Below, piece by piece: positions 1-10,400 of a DNA stretch of 64,000 nucleotides. The DNA comes from Pseudoxanthomonas sp. CF385 (GTDB lineage: Bacteria > Pseudomonadota > Gammaproteobacteria > Xanthomonadales > Xanthomonadaceae). Positions within the stretch are counted from its first letter, which is position 1. Every line of letters begins with the position of its first letter. A model generated the notes under the pieces. The model was not told the origin of the DNA and ran no database searches. It was given only the letters and a program-made list of their open reading frames with translations. The DNA is taken from positions 62,001-126,000 of the forward strand of contig NZ_FNKZ01000004.1 in the NCBI RefSeq assembly GCF_900104255.1, read 5' to 3'. Both the position numbers and the translations under genes were made by a program.

Positions 1-84
1 TGCGTCGGGCGATGCCGGCGGCTCCGCCAGCATGTCGATCAACACCTCGCCGAAACACACGATCTTGCGCGCCCGAGTGCTCAT
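1..84 (-). CDS. PfkB-family sugar kinase, probable fructokinase (5' end only)
   Basis: Only the first 28 codons lie in the window; the rest is beyond base 1. The visible peptide contains KIVCFGEVLIDML, the first strand and sugar-contact region of PfkB/ribokinase-fold kinases. The ATG (82-84) is preceded on the minus strand by AGGGGG six bases upstream, a good ribosome site. It follows the LacI gene on the same strand after a 165-bp gap. Inference: the cluster also encodes a cytoplasmic mannose isomerase-type enzyme, which makes fructose, so a fructokinase giving fructose-6-phosphate would complete mannose use. Another PfkB substrate (for example 2-keto-3-deoxygluconate) is not excluded because the catalytic C-terminus is not visible. 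Confidence 0.75.
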   Translation of the reverse strand, partial: MSTRARKIVCFGEVLIDMLAEPPASPDA

Positions 85-249
85 GCCATGCCCCCTGGCG
101 TACGGGCAGGCGATGGCACCGCGGCATCGGCGCGGCGAGGGAGTCGAGTGTGCGGAGCGATCGGATTCATGGAGAGTAGGACGATGGAAAGGAGATCGGG
201 AAGGGTCGTCGTCGCACGGATACGATGACTGGCGGGGATGCGGGTCGGC

Positions 250-1401
250 TCATTTCAGCCGCGCCCCGCTGCTCTCGCGCACGGACAACGCCACCGGCGC
301 GATCGTCCTGCCGGGCGCGGCGCCGTCGTCGAGTTGCCTGAGCACCAGCTGCGCCGCCTGCCGCCCGCGCTCTCGCGGGTTGGCGGCCAGCGTGGTCAGC
401 GGCGGCGTCGTTACGGCCGCTTCGGGGATGTCGTCGAAGCCGGTGACCGCGAAGCCCTTGCCGGGCTGGATGCCGCGCGCCAGCAGGCCCAGCATCAGGC
501 CCAGCGCGACCGTGTCGTTGTAGCAGACCGCCGCCGTCGGCGCCGCGTGGTCGCCGAACAATTCGCCGGTGCGTGCGGCCGCTTCGAGTCGATTGGGCGC
601 GGATTCGATCAGCCACGCCGCATCGACGGGCAGACCCGCCTTCTTCATCGCCAGCGCATGCCCGGCGCGGCGCTGGCGGCACGAACTCGAGTCGGCATGA
701 CCGCCGTAGAACGCGATGCGCCGATGGCCCAGCGAGATCAGGTGCTCCGTGGCGAGCTGCGCGCCGTTCTGGTTGTCCAGGCCCAGGAAGCCCCAATCGT
801 CCGCGCCCGAGAGTTCGCGATTGAAGAGCAGTACGTTGGCCCGCGCGTCCAGGACCTTGTGGAGTTGCGCGGCGCTGCTGCCCTCGGCGGGCGAAAGGAT
901 CACGCCTGCCGGCGTATGCTCCATCAGCGAGGTGAGTACCGCCTGCTGGCGCTCGGGAGATTCGCCCGTGCTGCCGAGCAGCGTCACGTAGCCCTTCTCG
1001 CCCAAAGCCTCGTCGACGCCGGCCGCGAACTCCGCGAAGAACGGATTGGCCAGGTCGTTGATGACCAGCGCCACGCTGGACGACGTGCGCCTGCGCAGAT
1101 TGGCCGCGCCCCGGTTGTAAACGTAGCGCTGCCGCTTCAGCTCGGCCTCCACCCTCGCCCGCGTGTCCACGTGCACGAGCGGACTGCCGCGCAACACCAG
1201 GGACACGGTGGCGCGTGAGACACCGATCGCGTTGGCAATGTCGGTAACGGTCACCACGCGTTGGGGATCGCGCTTGCGCTCGCTCTCGGCCGGCTTGCCG
1301 GCCTTGGCCCGGGATGCAGCGGCTGTCCCCTTGGCGGCCTTGGAAGCAGCGGCCTTGGACGTGCGTGCGGATCCCGGACGGGGCGGGCGCTTCGAGCTCA
1401 T
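250..1401 (-). CDS. LacI-family transcriptional regulator of the N-glycan island
   Basis: A 383-residue LacI/GalR-type repressor. Residues 1-45 form an unusual Lys/Ala-rich basic extension. The helix-turn-helix follows at about 50-70 (VTVTDIANAIGVSRATVS) with its hinge helix, and the rest is a periplasmic-binding-protein-like effector domain, including the conserved GFDDIP near the C-terminus. A perfect palindrome (1402-1415) touches its start codon, suggesting autoregulation. The same motif recurs before the receptor, GH2, GH92 and kinase genes of the cluster, so this is the best candidate for the island's regulator. The ligand is not readable from sequence; mannose or a small manno-oligosaccharide is a guess. 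Confidence 0.9.
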   Translation of the reverse strand: MSSKRPPRPGSARTSKAAASKAAKGTAAASRAKAGKPAESERKRDPQRVVTVTDIANAIGVSRATVSLVLRGSPLVHVDTRARVEAELKRQRYVYNRGAANLRRRTSSSVALVINDLANPFFAEFAAGVDEALGEKGYVTLLGSTGESPERQQAVLTSLMEHTPAGVILSPAEGSSAAQLHKVLDARANVLLFNRELSGADDWGFLGLDNQNGAQLATEHLISLGHRRIAFYGGHADSSSCRQRRAGHALAMKKAGLPVDAAWLIESAPNRLEAAARTGELFGDHAAPTAAVCYNDTVALGLMLGLLARGIQPGKGFAVTGFDDIPEAAVTTPPLTTLAANPRERGRQAAQLVLRQLDDGAAPGRTIAPVALSVRESSGARLK

Positions 1402-1415
1402 ATGGATCGATCCAT
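1402..1415. promoter_or_regulatory. LacI-type operator, site A
   Basis: ATGGATCGATCCAT, a perfect 14-bp palindrome immediately upstream of the LacI ATG, inside the 75-bp gap after the GH92 gene. It matches the island motif TTGGATCGATCCAA except at the two outermost bases. The position fits autorepression. Confidence 0.6.
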
Positions 1416-1476
1416 TGCGATGGTGCTCCCAGCGTAAACCATCACGTTGACCTCGATGCCATGGCGCCCAGTGGAC

Positions 1477-3921
1477 TCAATGGCCCGCCCCGGATGCCGT
1501 CGCCGCGTCCGCAGCGCAGGGCGATGCCGGCAGGTCCTGCGGACGCGTGCCCCAGCCCTGCGGTTGCGGCGCATCGGTCAGATCGAACCGCAGGCGGCCG
1601 CCCTGGCGGAGGCGGTTCCAGTCCAGCCACACGGCCGGGTGCGCGCTGCCGTCCAGCGACACGCCCCGGATGTACCGTGGCTTCCCGTCGCCGGCCTGCG
1701 GCGCCTCGATACGCAGGGTGCGGCCGGGGGCCACGTCCACGTCGATGCGGGAGAAGCGTGGCGCATGCAGGACGAACTGGCCCGTGCCGGGCACCACCGG
1801 ATACAGGCCCATCGCGCTGAAGAGATACCAGGCGGACATGGTGCCCAGGTCGTCGTTGCCGGTGACGCCATTCGGCGCGTTCGTGAACAGCTGCTGCGCG
1901 GCATGCAGGACGGTGGACGTCTTCCAGGGCTGGCCGATCAGCGTGTACATCCAGGGCACATGCAGGTCGGGCTCGTTGTTGGGGTTGTAGCGGAACTGGT
2001 TGTAGTAGCTGTAAGGCCCGACGACCCACGCCTTGCGCGCCGCGCCGGCGGGGTCCGCCAGCAGCGCCTCGTAAGCGAAGAAGTCGTCCAGCCGGCGCGC
2101 GGCTTCCTGCGGGCCGTGCATCGCCTGTACCAATCCCGGCACATCCTGCTGCGCCAGCCACTGGTACTGCCACGCCGTGCCCTCATGGAACCCATGGTGC
2201 GAGCGCGGGCTGTAGTGGCCGTCGGAGGGCGTGTACCACTGGCCATCCTCGGTGCGGGGGCGCGGGAAGCCGCTGAAGCCCGCCTCCTCGTCGCGTACCG
2301 TCGCATCCCACAACGTGCGCCAGTTGCGGCCGCGGCGCTTCAGCACGGCGGCATCGTCGCCATGCCCCAACGCGTCGGCCATCACCGACAGCGAGCAATC
2401 GGCCAGTGCGTATTCCAGCGTCGCCGAGCCGCCATGGTGCGGATCCACATCCATGCCCTTGGACGGGAATGCACGGTCGTACTGCACGTAGCCCTGCGCA
2501 AGATAGTTCGGATTGCCGGAGCGGCCGGCATGCCGGGAATTCAACGGCGGCACGCCGAACGCATTCCTGCGCAGCGCGGCGTACGCGTCGGCTTCGCGCC
2601 CCTCCAGCGCGCCGAAGCGCCACAGGTCCACCAGGAACGGCGTGACCGGGTCGCCGGTCATGATGTTGGTTTCGAAACTGGCGTAGCCCCAGCGCGGCAA
2701 CCAACCGCCCTGCTCGTCGATCGCCAGCACCGAACGCGCGATGTCGGCGGCGCGCTGCGGGCGCAGCAGCGCGATCAGCTGGTTCTGCGAACGGTAGGTG
2801 TCCCACAACGAGAAATATTCGTAGTAGGTCCACCCTTCCGCGCGGTGGATGAGGTCGTCGTAGCCCCGGTAGCGCCCGTCGGCATCGCTGCCGGTCAACG
2901 GCTGCAGCAAGGCGTGGTACAGCGCGGTATAGAACACGGCCCGGTCGTCGCCGGTACCGCCCTGCACGCGTACGCTCGAGAGCTCGGTGTCCCAGACCTT
3001 CTGCGCGCGTGCGCGCATCGCATCGAATCCGAGCAGCGCACCGCCGGACATCCCATCGCTGCGCAGGTTGTTGCGTGCACCTTCGGCGTCCACGTGCGAG
3101 ATCGCCGAAACGGCGGTGACGGCGCGGTCCTTGCCGAGATCGAAGGTCAGCCACGCACCGCTGGGCTTGCCCTCGCCTTCCATGCCATGGCGCGAACCCG
3201 GCACGCCCCCCGCCTCGCCCCAGGTACCGAACGTCTCGAAGGGACGGTCGAACTCGAGGCGGAACCAGGTCGTGTACTGATGGCCGCCGCAGAAGCTCTG
3301 GGTGACCACCTTGCCTTCCACCGCGCGATCGCCCACCACCGTCAGCGTGCTTCCCGTCACCGCGTGGCGCTCGTTGGCCTGCCCGATGTTGACGAGGACA
3401 TGGCCCTCGCCGGTCGCGGTGAAGGTGTAGCGTTCGGCCGCGGCCCGGGTCAGCGCGGTGGCTTCGGCATCGATGCCGCCGTAGTCGGTCAGTCGAACCT
3501 TGTAGTAACCGGCCTGGCCGCTCTCGCCGTCATGCCGGTAGCGCGACCCATAACGCTTGTGGTCGAACGCCTTGGGATCGGCGGTATCGAAATCCCCCCC
3601 CGGGCCGATGCGCCCGGTCACCGGCAACACCGACACCTGACCGCCCTGTTCCCAGCATCCGGCACCGGACAGGAACGAGTGTCCGAAGCCACGGATCTGC
3701 GGATCGTCGTAGCGCCAACCCGAGTAGTGCGAACCGATCGGACTGACCTGGATCATCCCGAACGGCGCGGATGCGCCGGGGAACGTGTTGCCGTCGTCCT
3801 TGCTGCCGATGAACGTGTTGACCTCGGCGCTCGGCCCCTGCGTGGCGGCCGTCGCCGGGACCGCCAGGACGAACAGCAGCGGCAATGCACGGAAAAGGGG
3901 AAGGAGCGAGCCGGGTTTCAT
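1477..3921 (-). CDS. GH92 exo-alpha-mannosidase (first of three)
   Basis: An 814-residue protein with a clear signal peptide (residues 1-26, hydrophobic core LPLLFVLAVPATA), so periplasmic or exported. GH92 enzymes are calcium-dependent inverting alpha-mannosidases. The family signatures are present: VNTFIGSKDDGNTFPGA at the N-terminus, the catalytic-acid region EGTAWQY (Glu580) and the base region GNDDLGTMSAWY (about 687-698). The segment that reads HGNEPSHH in typical alpha-1,2 enzymes reads NNEPDLHVPWMY here, so the linkage specificity probably differs from the GH92 at 15084. It lies downstream of the TonB receptor on the same strand, separated by tandem hairpins, and upstream of the LacI gene. 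Confidence 0.92.
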   Translation of the reverse strand: MKPGSLLPLFRALPLLFVLAVPATAATQGPSAEVNTFIGSKDDGNTFPGASAPFGMIQVSPIGSHYSGWRYDDPQIRGFGHSFLSGAGCWEQGGQVSVLPVTGRIGPGGDFDTADPKAFDHKRYGSRYRHDGESGQAGYYKVRLTDYGGIDAEATALTRAAAERYTFTATGEGHVLVNIGQANERHAVTGSTLTVVGDRAVEGKVVTQSFCGGHQYTTWFRLEFDRPFETFGTWGEAGGVPGSRHGMEGEGKPSGAWLTFDLGKDRAVTAVSAISHVDAEGARNNLRSDGMSGGALLGFDAMRARAQKVWDTELSSVRVQGGTGDDRAVFYTALYHALLQPLTGSDADGRYRGYDDLIHRAEGWTYYEYFSLWDTYRSQNQLIALLRPQRAADIARSVLAIDEQGGWLPRWGYASFETNIMTGDPVTPFLVDLWRFGALEGREADAYAALRRNAFGVPPLNSRHAGRSGNPNYLAQGYVQYDRAFPSKGMDVDPHHGGSATLEYALADCSLSVMADALGHGDDAAVLKRRGRNWRTLWDATVRDEEAGFSGFPRPRTEDGQWYTPSDGHYSPRSHHGFHEGTAWQYQWLAQQDVPGLVQAMHGPQEAARRLDDFFAYEALLADPAGAARKAWVVGPYSYYNQFRYNPNNEPDLHVPWMYTLIGQPWKTSTVLHAAQQLFTNAPNGVTGNDDLGTMSAWYLFSAMGLYPVVPGTGQFVLHAPRFSRIDVDVAPGRTLRIEAPQAGDGKPRYIRGVSLDGSAHPAVWLDWNRLRQGGRLRFDLTDAPQPQGWGTRPQDLPASPCAADAATASGAGH

Positions 3922-3989
3922 ACGTTCTTGACCTGCCTTGATTCACCGCACGCGACAGCGGACCGATCGTCGCATGCGAAGGGAAAAGT

Positions 3990-4039
3990 GGCCCGGCCTG
4001 AGCCGGGCCGTCGGCCCCACGCCGCCCGTTTCCGGGCGG
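3990..4039 (-). terminator. Tandem GC hairpins between TonB receptor and GH92
   Basis: Two inverted repeats follow each other. GGCCCGGC/GCCGGGCC (3990-4009, 4-base loop) is followed on the minus strand by ACTTTTCCC. CCGCCCG/CGGGCGG (4022-4039) has loop TTTC. They lie after the receptor stop and before the GH92 start. They could act as a leaky terminator or an mRNA-stabilising 3' end that gives more receptor than enzyme. Confidence 0.5.
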
Positions 4040-4075
4040 GAGAGAAAGCATGGGGCCAAAACACGAAGCACGACC

Positions 4076-7000
4076 TCAGAACTTGTACGTCAGCCCCAGG
4101 TACGCCATGCGGCCGGCATAACCGTTCGTGTAGAAACGGTCCTTGGTGTCGTTGCCCAGGTGCGAGCGCGTCTCTTCCTCGGTCAGGTTCAGCACCGAGG
4201 CGCTGATCGTGAGCGCCGGGGTGATGTTGTAGGCCGCATTGAGGTCGATCTGGTAGTACGGCTCGTCGTACACGTTCAGGCCGTTGACCAGACCCTGCAC
4301 CACTTCGCCGCGGCGGTTGTACGAGGCGCGCAGCAACAGGTCCTGGGTTTCGTAGAACACCGTGAAGTTCGTCTGGTTCTTGGCGCTGCCCGGCATCGAG
4401 GTCTTGCCGACTTCGGTGCCGTCTTCCAGCGACACGGCCGCCTTGCTGGCGTCGTTGTAGGTGTAGTTGAACTGGAAGCCGAGACCGAAGTCCAGCGTGT
4501 GCTGCGCATACAGTTCGACGCCCTGCGAGACCGCATCCTGGCCGCCGGCCTGGGTGCTGTAGTTCTGCACGGTGACGGTCTGGCCGCCGACGACCATGTT
4601 CACGTCGGTGATCACATTGACGGCGAAGTTCTGGACATTCTTGCGGAACAGCCCCACGCCCGCGACCGAACCCGGACGGAAGTACCACTCCAGGCCCAGG
4701 TCGAACTGGGTGGCCTTGTACGGCTCCAGCCCCTTGTTGCTGCCCGAACCGTACCAGCCGAGCTCGCCCGCACCGCCGGTCAAACGACGGTCGTCGACAT
4801 ATTCCTGGCTGTAGTACTCCAGGCTGCCGGGCGAGGCGATGTCGCCGTAGCTCGGGCGCGACATGACCTTCGACGCGGCCGCGCGCAGCACCAGGTCGTC
4901 GGTGAGGTCGTAGGCGAGGTTGAAGCTCGGCAGGATATCGGTGTAGGTGCGATCGAGCGAGGCGACCTCGTACGACTCCGGCCGCGCCACTCGTTCGTGG
5001 AGCCTCCAGAATCCTTCGCTGCCGCAGTACGTGTCGGCGGGCGCGCCGACCGGCGTCGCGGCACCCTGCACGCAGGCCAGCGGATTGCCGTCGGCGCCAT
5101 CGAAGAAGTAGTCGTCGTAAGAGGTGATCTTGTCCGTCGAATCGGCATGCTGCTTCGTGCGCGCGATACGCACGCCGACGTTGCCGCGCAGGCGGTCGGT
5201 ACGGAAGTTGGCCTGCAGATAGGTGGAGTAGATCTTCTCGTCCACGTTGTAGACGAAGTTCTCTTCTTCACGGGTCTGCATGGCACCGTAGGTGCTGTTG
5301 AGGTAGGCGATGTAGCCCGGGAAGTTGATCGCCGGGTAAGCACTCGCGCGGATGCCACCCGGCAGGTTGCCCAACGGGTTGATGAGGCTCGGCGAGAACT
5401 GGGTGGCGACGCTGTTGCAGCGACCGGCCCAGTAGCGATTGTCGTAGTCGCTGGCGTCGGTGCCCGGGCACACCCAGTAGCTGTTGCCGGTGCTGCGGTG
5501 GATCCCGCCGTCACGACCCTTGATGCCGAACTGGAGCGATTCGAAGACATCGCCATCGAAGTGCCAGGTGCCGTCGACCTGGGCGTACTTCTGCTGGGTG
5601 TCGTTGCGGGTCCAGGACGAACCGGTCGAGCCGAGATCGACCTGCAGGATACCGTTCTGCAGGTTCTGCATCAGCTCCGGCGAGAACGTCATCGTCGGCG
5701 TGCCGGTCAGGTCCCACGCGCTGGCGTAGTTGCCGTTCGTCCAGCTGCCATCCGCGTTCTGCAGGCGTGGCTTGATCGGCAGCGAGAACTGCAGCTCGGG
5801 ACCGCCCTTGGCCCACGTGCGACCCACCTTGAAGGACACATCCAGCTTCTCGCCTTGCCATTCGCCGCCGAAATCGGCGGTCTGCGACAGCGACTTCTCG
5901 ATGTTGTAGCTGCCGGTGATCTGCGGCGTCGGCACGGTGCAGTCGTCCGAACCCCAGCCACCCGGCGCCATGCCGGCGGCGGCGGCTTCGTCCTCACTGC
6001 AGTAGTAGGGCTTGTTCGGGTGCAGGCTGTAGTTCGCGCCGGTGACGATGGTGCCGCTCGGATCGAAGGTGAGGCCGTCGAGCAGGCGTCCGCCGCGCCA
6101 GTTGCCGTCGCCGTAGTAGCGCGCGATGTTCCATTCCGGAACCTTCAGCGTATTGGTCTGGGAGTCCTGCGACAGGTCGAAGCGGAAGTAGTTGGCGGTC
6201 AGGGTCAGGTTGTCGGTCGGCTTGAACTGGAATGTCAGCTGCCCACCCTTGCGCTCGCGTTCTTCTTCCTTGACGTTGAAGTTGACCGACGTCGGCATCA
6301 TGAAGCCGGTGTAGTAGTTGCCGTTCTGGTCCCAGAAACCCGTGCCGCCCCACCAGTTCGAGTTGAAGTCGGAGGGCCTGCCGTTGACGTCGACCGCGGT
6401 GCCACCTTCGTCACGGCCGTACCATTGCCAGCTTTCGGTGCTCGCCCCCATGGTCCGCGTGGTGCGCTTCTGCTGCGTGTAGCCGACGAAGACGCCGAAG
6501 CGGTCTTCCTGGTCGTGCCACGAGTAGGAGCCGGAGATCTGTCCATCGGTCTTCTTGGTGGTGTCCGCCCACGTGCCTTCGATGTTGACGAAGCCGGAGT
6601 TCGGCTCCAGTTCGAGCGGACGGCGGGTGTGCAGGATCACCGTGCCGCCGATGCCGCCTTCGTCGATGCGCGCTTCCGGCGTCTTGAACAGCTCGGCGCT
6701 ACCCAACATGTTCGAAGGCAGCAGGGTGTAGTTGAACGAACGGGTCGGATCGCCGTTGGATTCGGCGCTCGCGATGTAGTTGCCGTTCAATTCGGTCAGA
6801 ACGAGTTCCGAGGACAGGCCGCGGACGCTGACGTTCTTGCCCTCGCCGCCGTCGCGGCTGATCAGCACGCCCGGCACGCGCTGCAACGCATCGGCCACGT
6901 TCTTGTCGGGGAACTTGCCGACGTCTTCCGCCGTGATCACCTCGACGACGGCGTTGGCGTTGCGCTTCTGCTCCAGGCTCTGCTCGATCGAGTAGCGGTA

Positions 7001-7177
7001 GCCCTTCACCGTCACCGTGTCCAGGTCCGTGGCCTGCGTCGACGCCTGGTCGGACGCGGCCGGCGCGGCGTCAGCCTGCTGGGCGAACGTGCTGCCGGAA
7101 ACGGCGGCGGCGGACAACGCGATGGCGATCCCGACGTACAACGTGCTGCGATTGCGTGCGTGTGGCGTGCATTTCAT
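4076..7177 (-). CDS. TonB-dependent outer-membrane receptor of the N-glycan island
   Basis: A 1033-residue TonB-dependent receptor of the large Xanthomonas/Caulobacter carbohydrate type. It has a signal peptide (about 1-33, ending TFAQQ), a TonB box LDTVTVKG (52-59), a plug domain (ALQRVPGVLISRDGGEG, VRGL), a long beta-barrel and a C-terminal TYKF ending in Phe, as expected for outer-membrane insertion. I chose ATG 7175-7177 because AGAGGG lies about eight bases upstream; the GTG three codons earlier overlaps that ribosome site. Two operators lie upstream. Inferred role: energised uptake of N-glycans or glycopeptides into the periplasm, where the GH92 and GH2 enzymes act. Confidence 0.93.
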   Translation of the reverse strand: MKCTPHARNRSTLYVGIAIALSAAAVSGSTFAQQADAAPAASDQASTQATDLDTVTVKGYRYSIEQSLEQKRNANAVVEVITAEDVGKFPDKNVADALQRVPGVLISRDGGEGKNVSVRGLSSELVLTELNGNYIASAESNGDPTRSFNYTLLPSNMLGSAELFKTPEARIDEGGIGGTVILHTRRPLELEPNSGFVNIEGTWADTTKKTDGQISGSYSWHDQEDRFGVFVGYTQQKRTTRTMGASTESWQWYGRDEGGTAVDVNGRPSDFNSNWWGGTGFWDQNGNYYTGFMMPTSVNFNVKEEERERKGGQLTFQFKPTDNLTLTANYFRFDLSQDSQTNTLKVPEWNIARYYGDGNWRGGRLLDGLTFDPSGTIVTGANYSLHPNKPYYCSEDEAAAAGMAPGGWGSDDCTVPTPQITGSYNIEKSLSQTADFGGEWQGEKLDVSFKVGRTWAKGGPELQFSLPIKPRLQNADGSWTNGNYASAWDLTGTPTMTFSPELMQNLQNGILQVDLGSTGSSWTRNDTQQKYAQVDGTWHFDGDVFESLQFGIKGRDGGIHRSTGNSYWVCPGTDASDYDNRYWAGRCNSVATQFSPSLINPLGNLPGGIRASAYPAINFPGYIAYLNSTYGAMQTREEENFVYNVDEKIYSTYLQANFRTDRLRGNVGVRIARTKQHADSTDKITSYDDYFFDGADGNPLACVQGAATPVGAPADTYCGSEGFWRLHERVARPESYEVASLDRTYTDILPSFNLAYDLTDDLVLRAAASKVMSRPSYGDIASPGSLEYYSQEYVDDRRLTGGAGELGWYGSGSNKGLEPYKATQFDLGLEWYFRPGSVAGVGLFRKNVQNFAVNVITDVNMVVGGQTVTVQNYSTQAGGQDAVSQGVELYAQHTLDFGLGFQFNYTYNDASKAAVSLEDGTEVGKTSMPGSAKNQTNFTVFYETQDLLLRASYNRRGEVVQGLVNGLNVYDEPYYQIDLNAAYNITPALTISASVLNLTEEETRSHLGNDTKDRFYTNGYAGRMAYLGLTYKF

Positions 7178-7225
7178 TTCAATCACCCTCTCCCAAGATT
7201 GATCGGCTGCTGACGCGATGGATTT

Positions 7226-7239
7226 TTGTATCGATCTAA
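7226..7239. promoter_or_regulatory. LacI-type operator, site B
   Basis: TTGTATCGATCTAA, differing from TTGGATCGATCCAA at two symmetrical positions (4 and 12). It lies 49 bp upstream of the receptor ATG within an AT-rich stretch, where a bound repressor would block RNA polymerase. Confidence 0.5.
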
Positions 7240-7333
7240 ATTTGCGGAAAATAAAAAAGAACCGCTGCTGCGAGACGCTCCGGGTTCCTGAAACGGCACT
7301 CCGTGGCGGCCTCGCCTCCTCCCTGCTTCCGGA

Positions 7334-7357
7334 TCGAATTAGATCGGTCTAATTCGA
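7334..7357. promoter_or_regulatory. LacI-type operator, site C, long palindrome
   Basis: Two perfect 10-base inverted arms, TCGAATTAGA and TCTAATTCGA, flank TCGG. The inner 14 bases TTAGATCGGTCTAA differ from the island motif at three positions. Its centre is 113 bp from site B, close to eleven DNA turns, which would allow looping between two repressor dimers. Confidence 0.55.
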
Positions 7358-7488
7358 CGGATTGCATAATTAGCACAGCACTTCCCTGGATGCATGCTGC
7401 CTCGCAGCATCCCCGGGGCGCCGCCGACGCGGCAGTACACCGTCAACGTTCGGCGGGCGCACCGGGCGCCGCCCGCCGTACCGCACGC

Positions 7489-10400
7489 TCAGTGTGCGGA
7501 CTGCCCGACCTCGGGCTGCAGCAACTCGACCTCGGACAACGCCACGTCGCCACCGCCGTCGATCCGCAGGCGGTACCCGGTGTAGTCGCCCGGCCGTTCG
7601 ATGCGGAAAGGCCGGAGTTGTCGGGCCCATGGGAACGCCTGGTCGTGGCGCTGGTCCAGTTCCACCCAGGCACCTTCGCCACTGCGCGCTTCCAGCGTCC
7701 ACGAGACGCCCGTGATGGCCGTCTCCGCGCTGGAGAGCGTGTAGTGGCTCACGCGCACAGGAGTGGGGAAGCGGAAGTCGACCTCCGCACGCGCCGGCAG
7801 CACGCGCGACGTGCCCGCATCGTCGTCGATCAACTCCGCCGCCCGTCGCGGCATACCCTGCACCGCGACGCGGGCGCGTGATGCCACGTCGACCAGGCCG
7901 CGCGGCGCGACACCGACCGCTGTCAGCGACGGCGGCAATGCATCGACACCGCTGCCCCACGTGGAGGGCGTATCGCCCATGACGAACTCCAGGGTGGCGC
8001 CGCCGGCGATGTCCTCATGCGGGATCCAGGCCTTGTCCCATGGCTGGCCGTTGACCTTCAACGACTGGACGTAGACGTTGCGTGCGCCATTGTTCCGGGC
8101 GATCACGGTGAGCGTGCGTCCGCCGCCCAGGTCGACCTCGGCGCGAGGGAAGGCCGGTGAACCGATGATGTATTCCGGCGCTCCCATCCTCAGCGGATAC
8201 AACCCGAGCATGCCGAAGAGGTACCACGCCGACATCTCGCCATTGTCTTCGTCGCCGGGGTAGCCCTGCCCGATCTCGCTGCCCAGGTACAGCCTGTCCA
8301 CGAGCTCGCGGGTGATGCGTTGCGTTTTCCATGGCTGTCCCGCCGCGACGTACATCCAGGGGATGTGGTGCGACGGCTGGTTGCTGTGGGCGTACATGCC
8401 CATGCGCACGTCCCGCGCCTCGGTCATCTCGTGAATGACGTCGCCGTAGGAACCGGAGAACGGCTTTTCCGCGGTTTCCGGCGTGGCGAAGAATGCGTCC
8501 AGGCGCTTGGCCAACGCCTCCTCGCCGCCGTACAGCGAAGCGAGGCCTGCGCCGTCGTGAGGCGCGGTGAAGGCGAACGTCCACGCGTTGGCCTCCGTGT
8601 AGTCGCCACCCCATACACGCGGATCGAACCGGCTCGCCGGCGTGTGCCAGTCGCCGCCCGCCGTGCGGCCACGGAAGAAGCCTGTCGCCGGATCGAACAG
8701 ATGCGTGTAGTCGGTGGCACGGGCCCGGAAGTATTCGGCTTCTTCCCGATAGCGCCGCGCGCGGGCCGGATCCTTCTCGTCGGCCGCGAGCGCGAGGCCC
8801 AGTTGCGCCAGACCGAAGTCGTTGAGCGCGCCTTCCAAGGTCCACGACAGGCCTTCGTGCACGCTGCTGTCGGCGTAGCCACGGTACATGGAGCGTACCA
8901 GCCCCTTCCGACCCACATTCGACACCGGAGGCACGACCGTCGCATTGCGCAGCGCGGCCTCGTAGGCTTCGTGCGCGTCGAAGCCGCGGACACCCTTCAG
9001 CCACGCATCGGTGAAGGCGACGTCGGAACTGGTGCCGACCATCAGGTCGGCGTAACCGGGGGAGGACCAGCGCGCGATCCAGCCGCCATCTCGGTACTGC
9101 TGCAGGAACCCGTCGACCATCTCGCCCGCACGCTCGGGCGCGAACAGCGAATATGCGGGCCAACTGGTGCGGAACGTGTCCCAGAACCCGTTGTTGACGT
9201 AGATCTTTCCCGCGCGGACGGTCGCGGAGGTGCGCAGCGCGTCGCCGCCGCTGTTGTCCTTGGACCAGCTGTTCTGGTCGGCATGCCGCCAGTCCGGCCG
9301 GTCGATGCTGCCGACGTTCTCGTGCGCGACATTCGGATACAGGAACAGGCGATACAGGTTGGAGTACACCGTCACCCGCTGGTCGTCGCTGGCGCCGTCG
9401 ACCCGCACCCGGCCGAGGAGTGCGTCCCATGCTGCCTGCGCGCGCGATCGGACGCCCTCGAATCCGGCGGCGCCGATCTCCTGGTCCAGATTGCGGCGCG
9501 CCTGCTCCACCGAGATCAGCGACGTGGCGATCCGCATGGTCACCTCGCCGTCTCCCTCCGGCGCGAACTTCACGTAGCCGGTGGGTCGTCCGGTCGCGAT
9601 CTTGCCGTTGTCCCGCCAGGGCTGGTCGAAGCGCGCATAGACGAACATCCGCGTCGCGCCATTGGACAGGCCACTGCGGGTGTCGGTATAGCCCTGCAGG
9701 GTTTGCGTCGAGGCATCCAGCGTCAGCCCGCCGCGTGCGTCGACATTGTCGAACAGCAGGTTGGCGTCGCCCCCTTCCGGGAAACGGAAGCGGAAGATCG
9801 CGGCCCGCTCGCTCGGCGCGATCTCGGCACGGATGCCGTTGTCGAAATCCACGCGATACGTGTGCGGTCGGGCTTCTTCGCGGTCGTGGGAGAAGGACAG
9901 CGCCCGCTTCTGACGGTCGGCCTCGGGCACGCCCTTGGTCGCCGATGGCATGACCTGGAAAGTCTGGCGATCGCCCATCCACGGGCTCGGCTGGTGGCTG
10001 ATCGACAGCGCCTGCAGTCGCGGCCGGTTGTCGGGGCCGTTCTGCTCGTTCCAGCGGTACAGCCAGCTCAGCGAACCGGCGTCGGTGACGGGCACCCAGA
10101 AATTGAAGCCATGCGGCATCGCGGTGGCCGCAATGTTGTTTCCCCGCGAGAACGTACTGTTGGATTGCGTCCCGCGGGTGGTGAGCACGTAGTCGCTGGG
10201 GCTTCGCTTGTCGCCGGGCTCGACAGGGCCGATGGCGATGTCGTCGATCCAGCCGGACGACGTGCCGTGCGCTCCCGGCTGAAGTTGCAACTCGATGGCG
10301 CGGATGCGTTTGCCTCGCAACGCGGGCACCTCGCCCACGCGCACCTGCTTCCGCGCCCACTGCTGCGGATAGAGCGTCATCGATGCCGCCTGCCCGGCCG

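Larger units (their letters stand above)
7178..7488. other. Receptor promoter region with two operators
   Basis: A 311-bp gap between the GH92 stop and the receptor start. It holds two operator copies (7226-7239, 7334-7357), an AT-rich stretch around 7221-7260 that could contain the receptor promoter, and two hairpins near the GH92 end: ATGCTGC/GCAGCAT at 7394-7410 and CGGCGGGC/GCCCGCCG at 7451-7478, neither with a clear T-tract. No coding sequence is convincing here. Confidence 0.6.

Noticed and set aside
1447..4206. Long plus-strand open frame (919 codons) opposite the first GH92 gene
   Set aside because: Antisense shadow typical of high-GC DNA: composition rich in Arg/Val/Ala/His without domains, while the minus strand encodes a complete GH92.
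3938..7213. Plus-strand open frame of over 1000 codons opposite the TonB receptor
   Set aside because: Shadow of the receptor gene; no motifs, and the minus strand shows signal peptide, TonB box and barrel.
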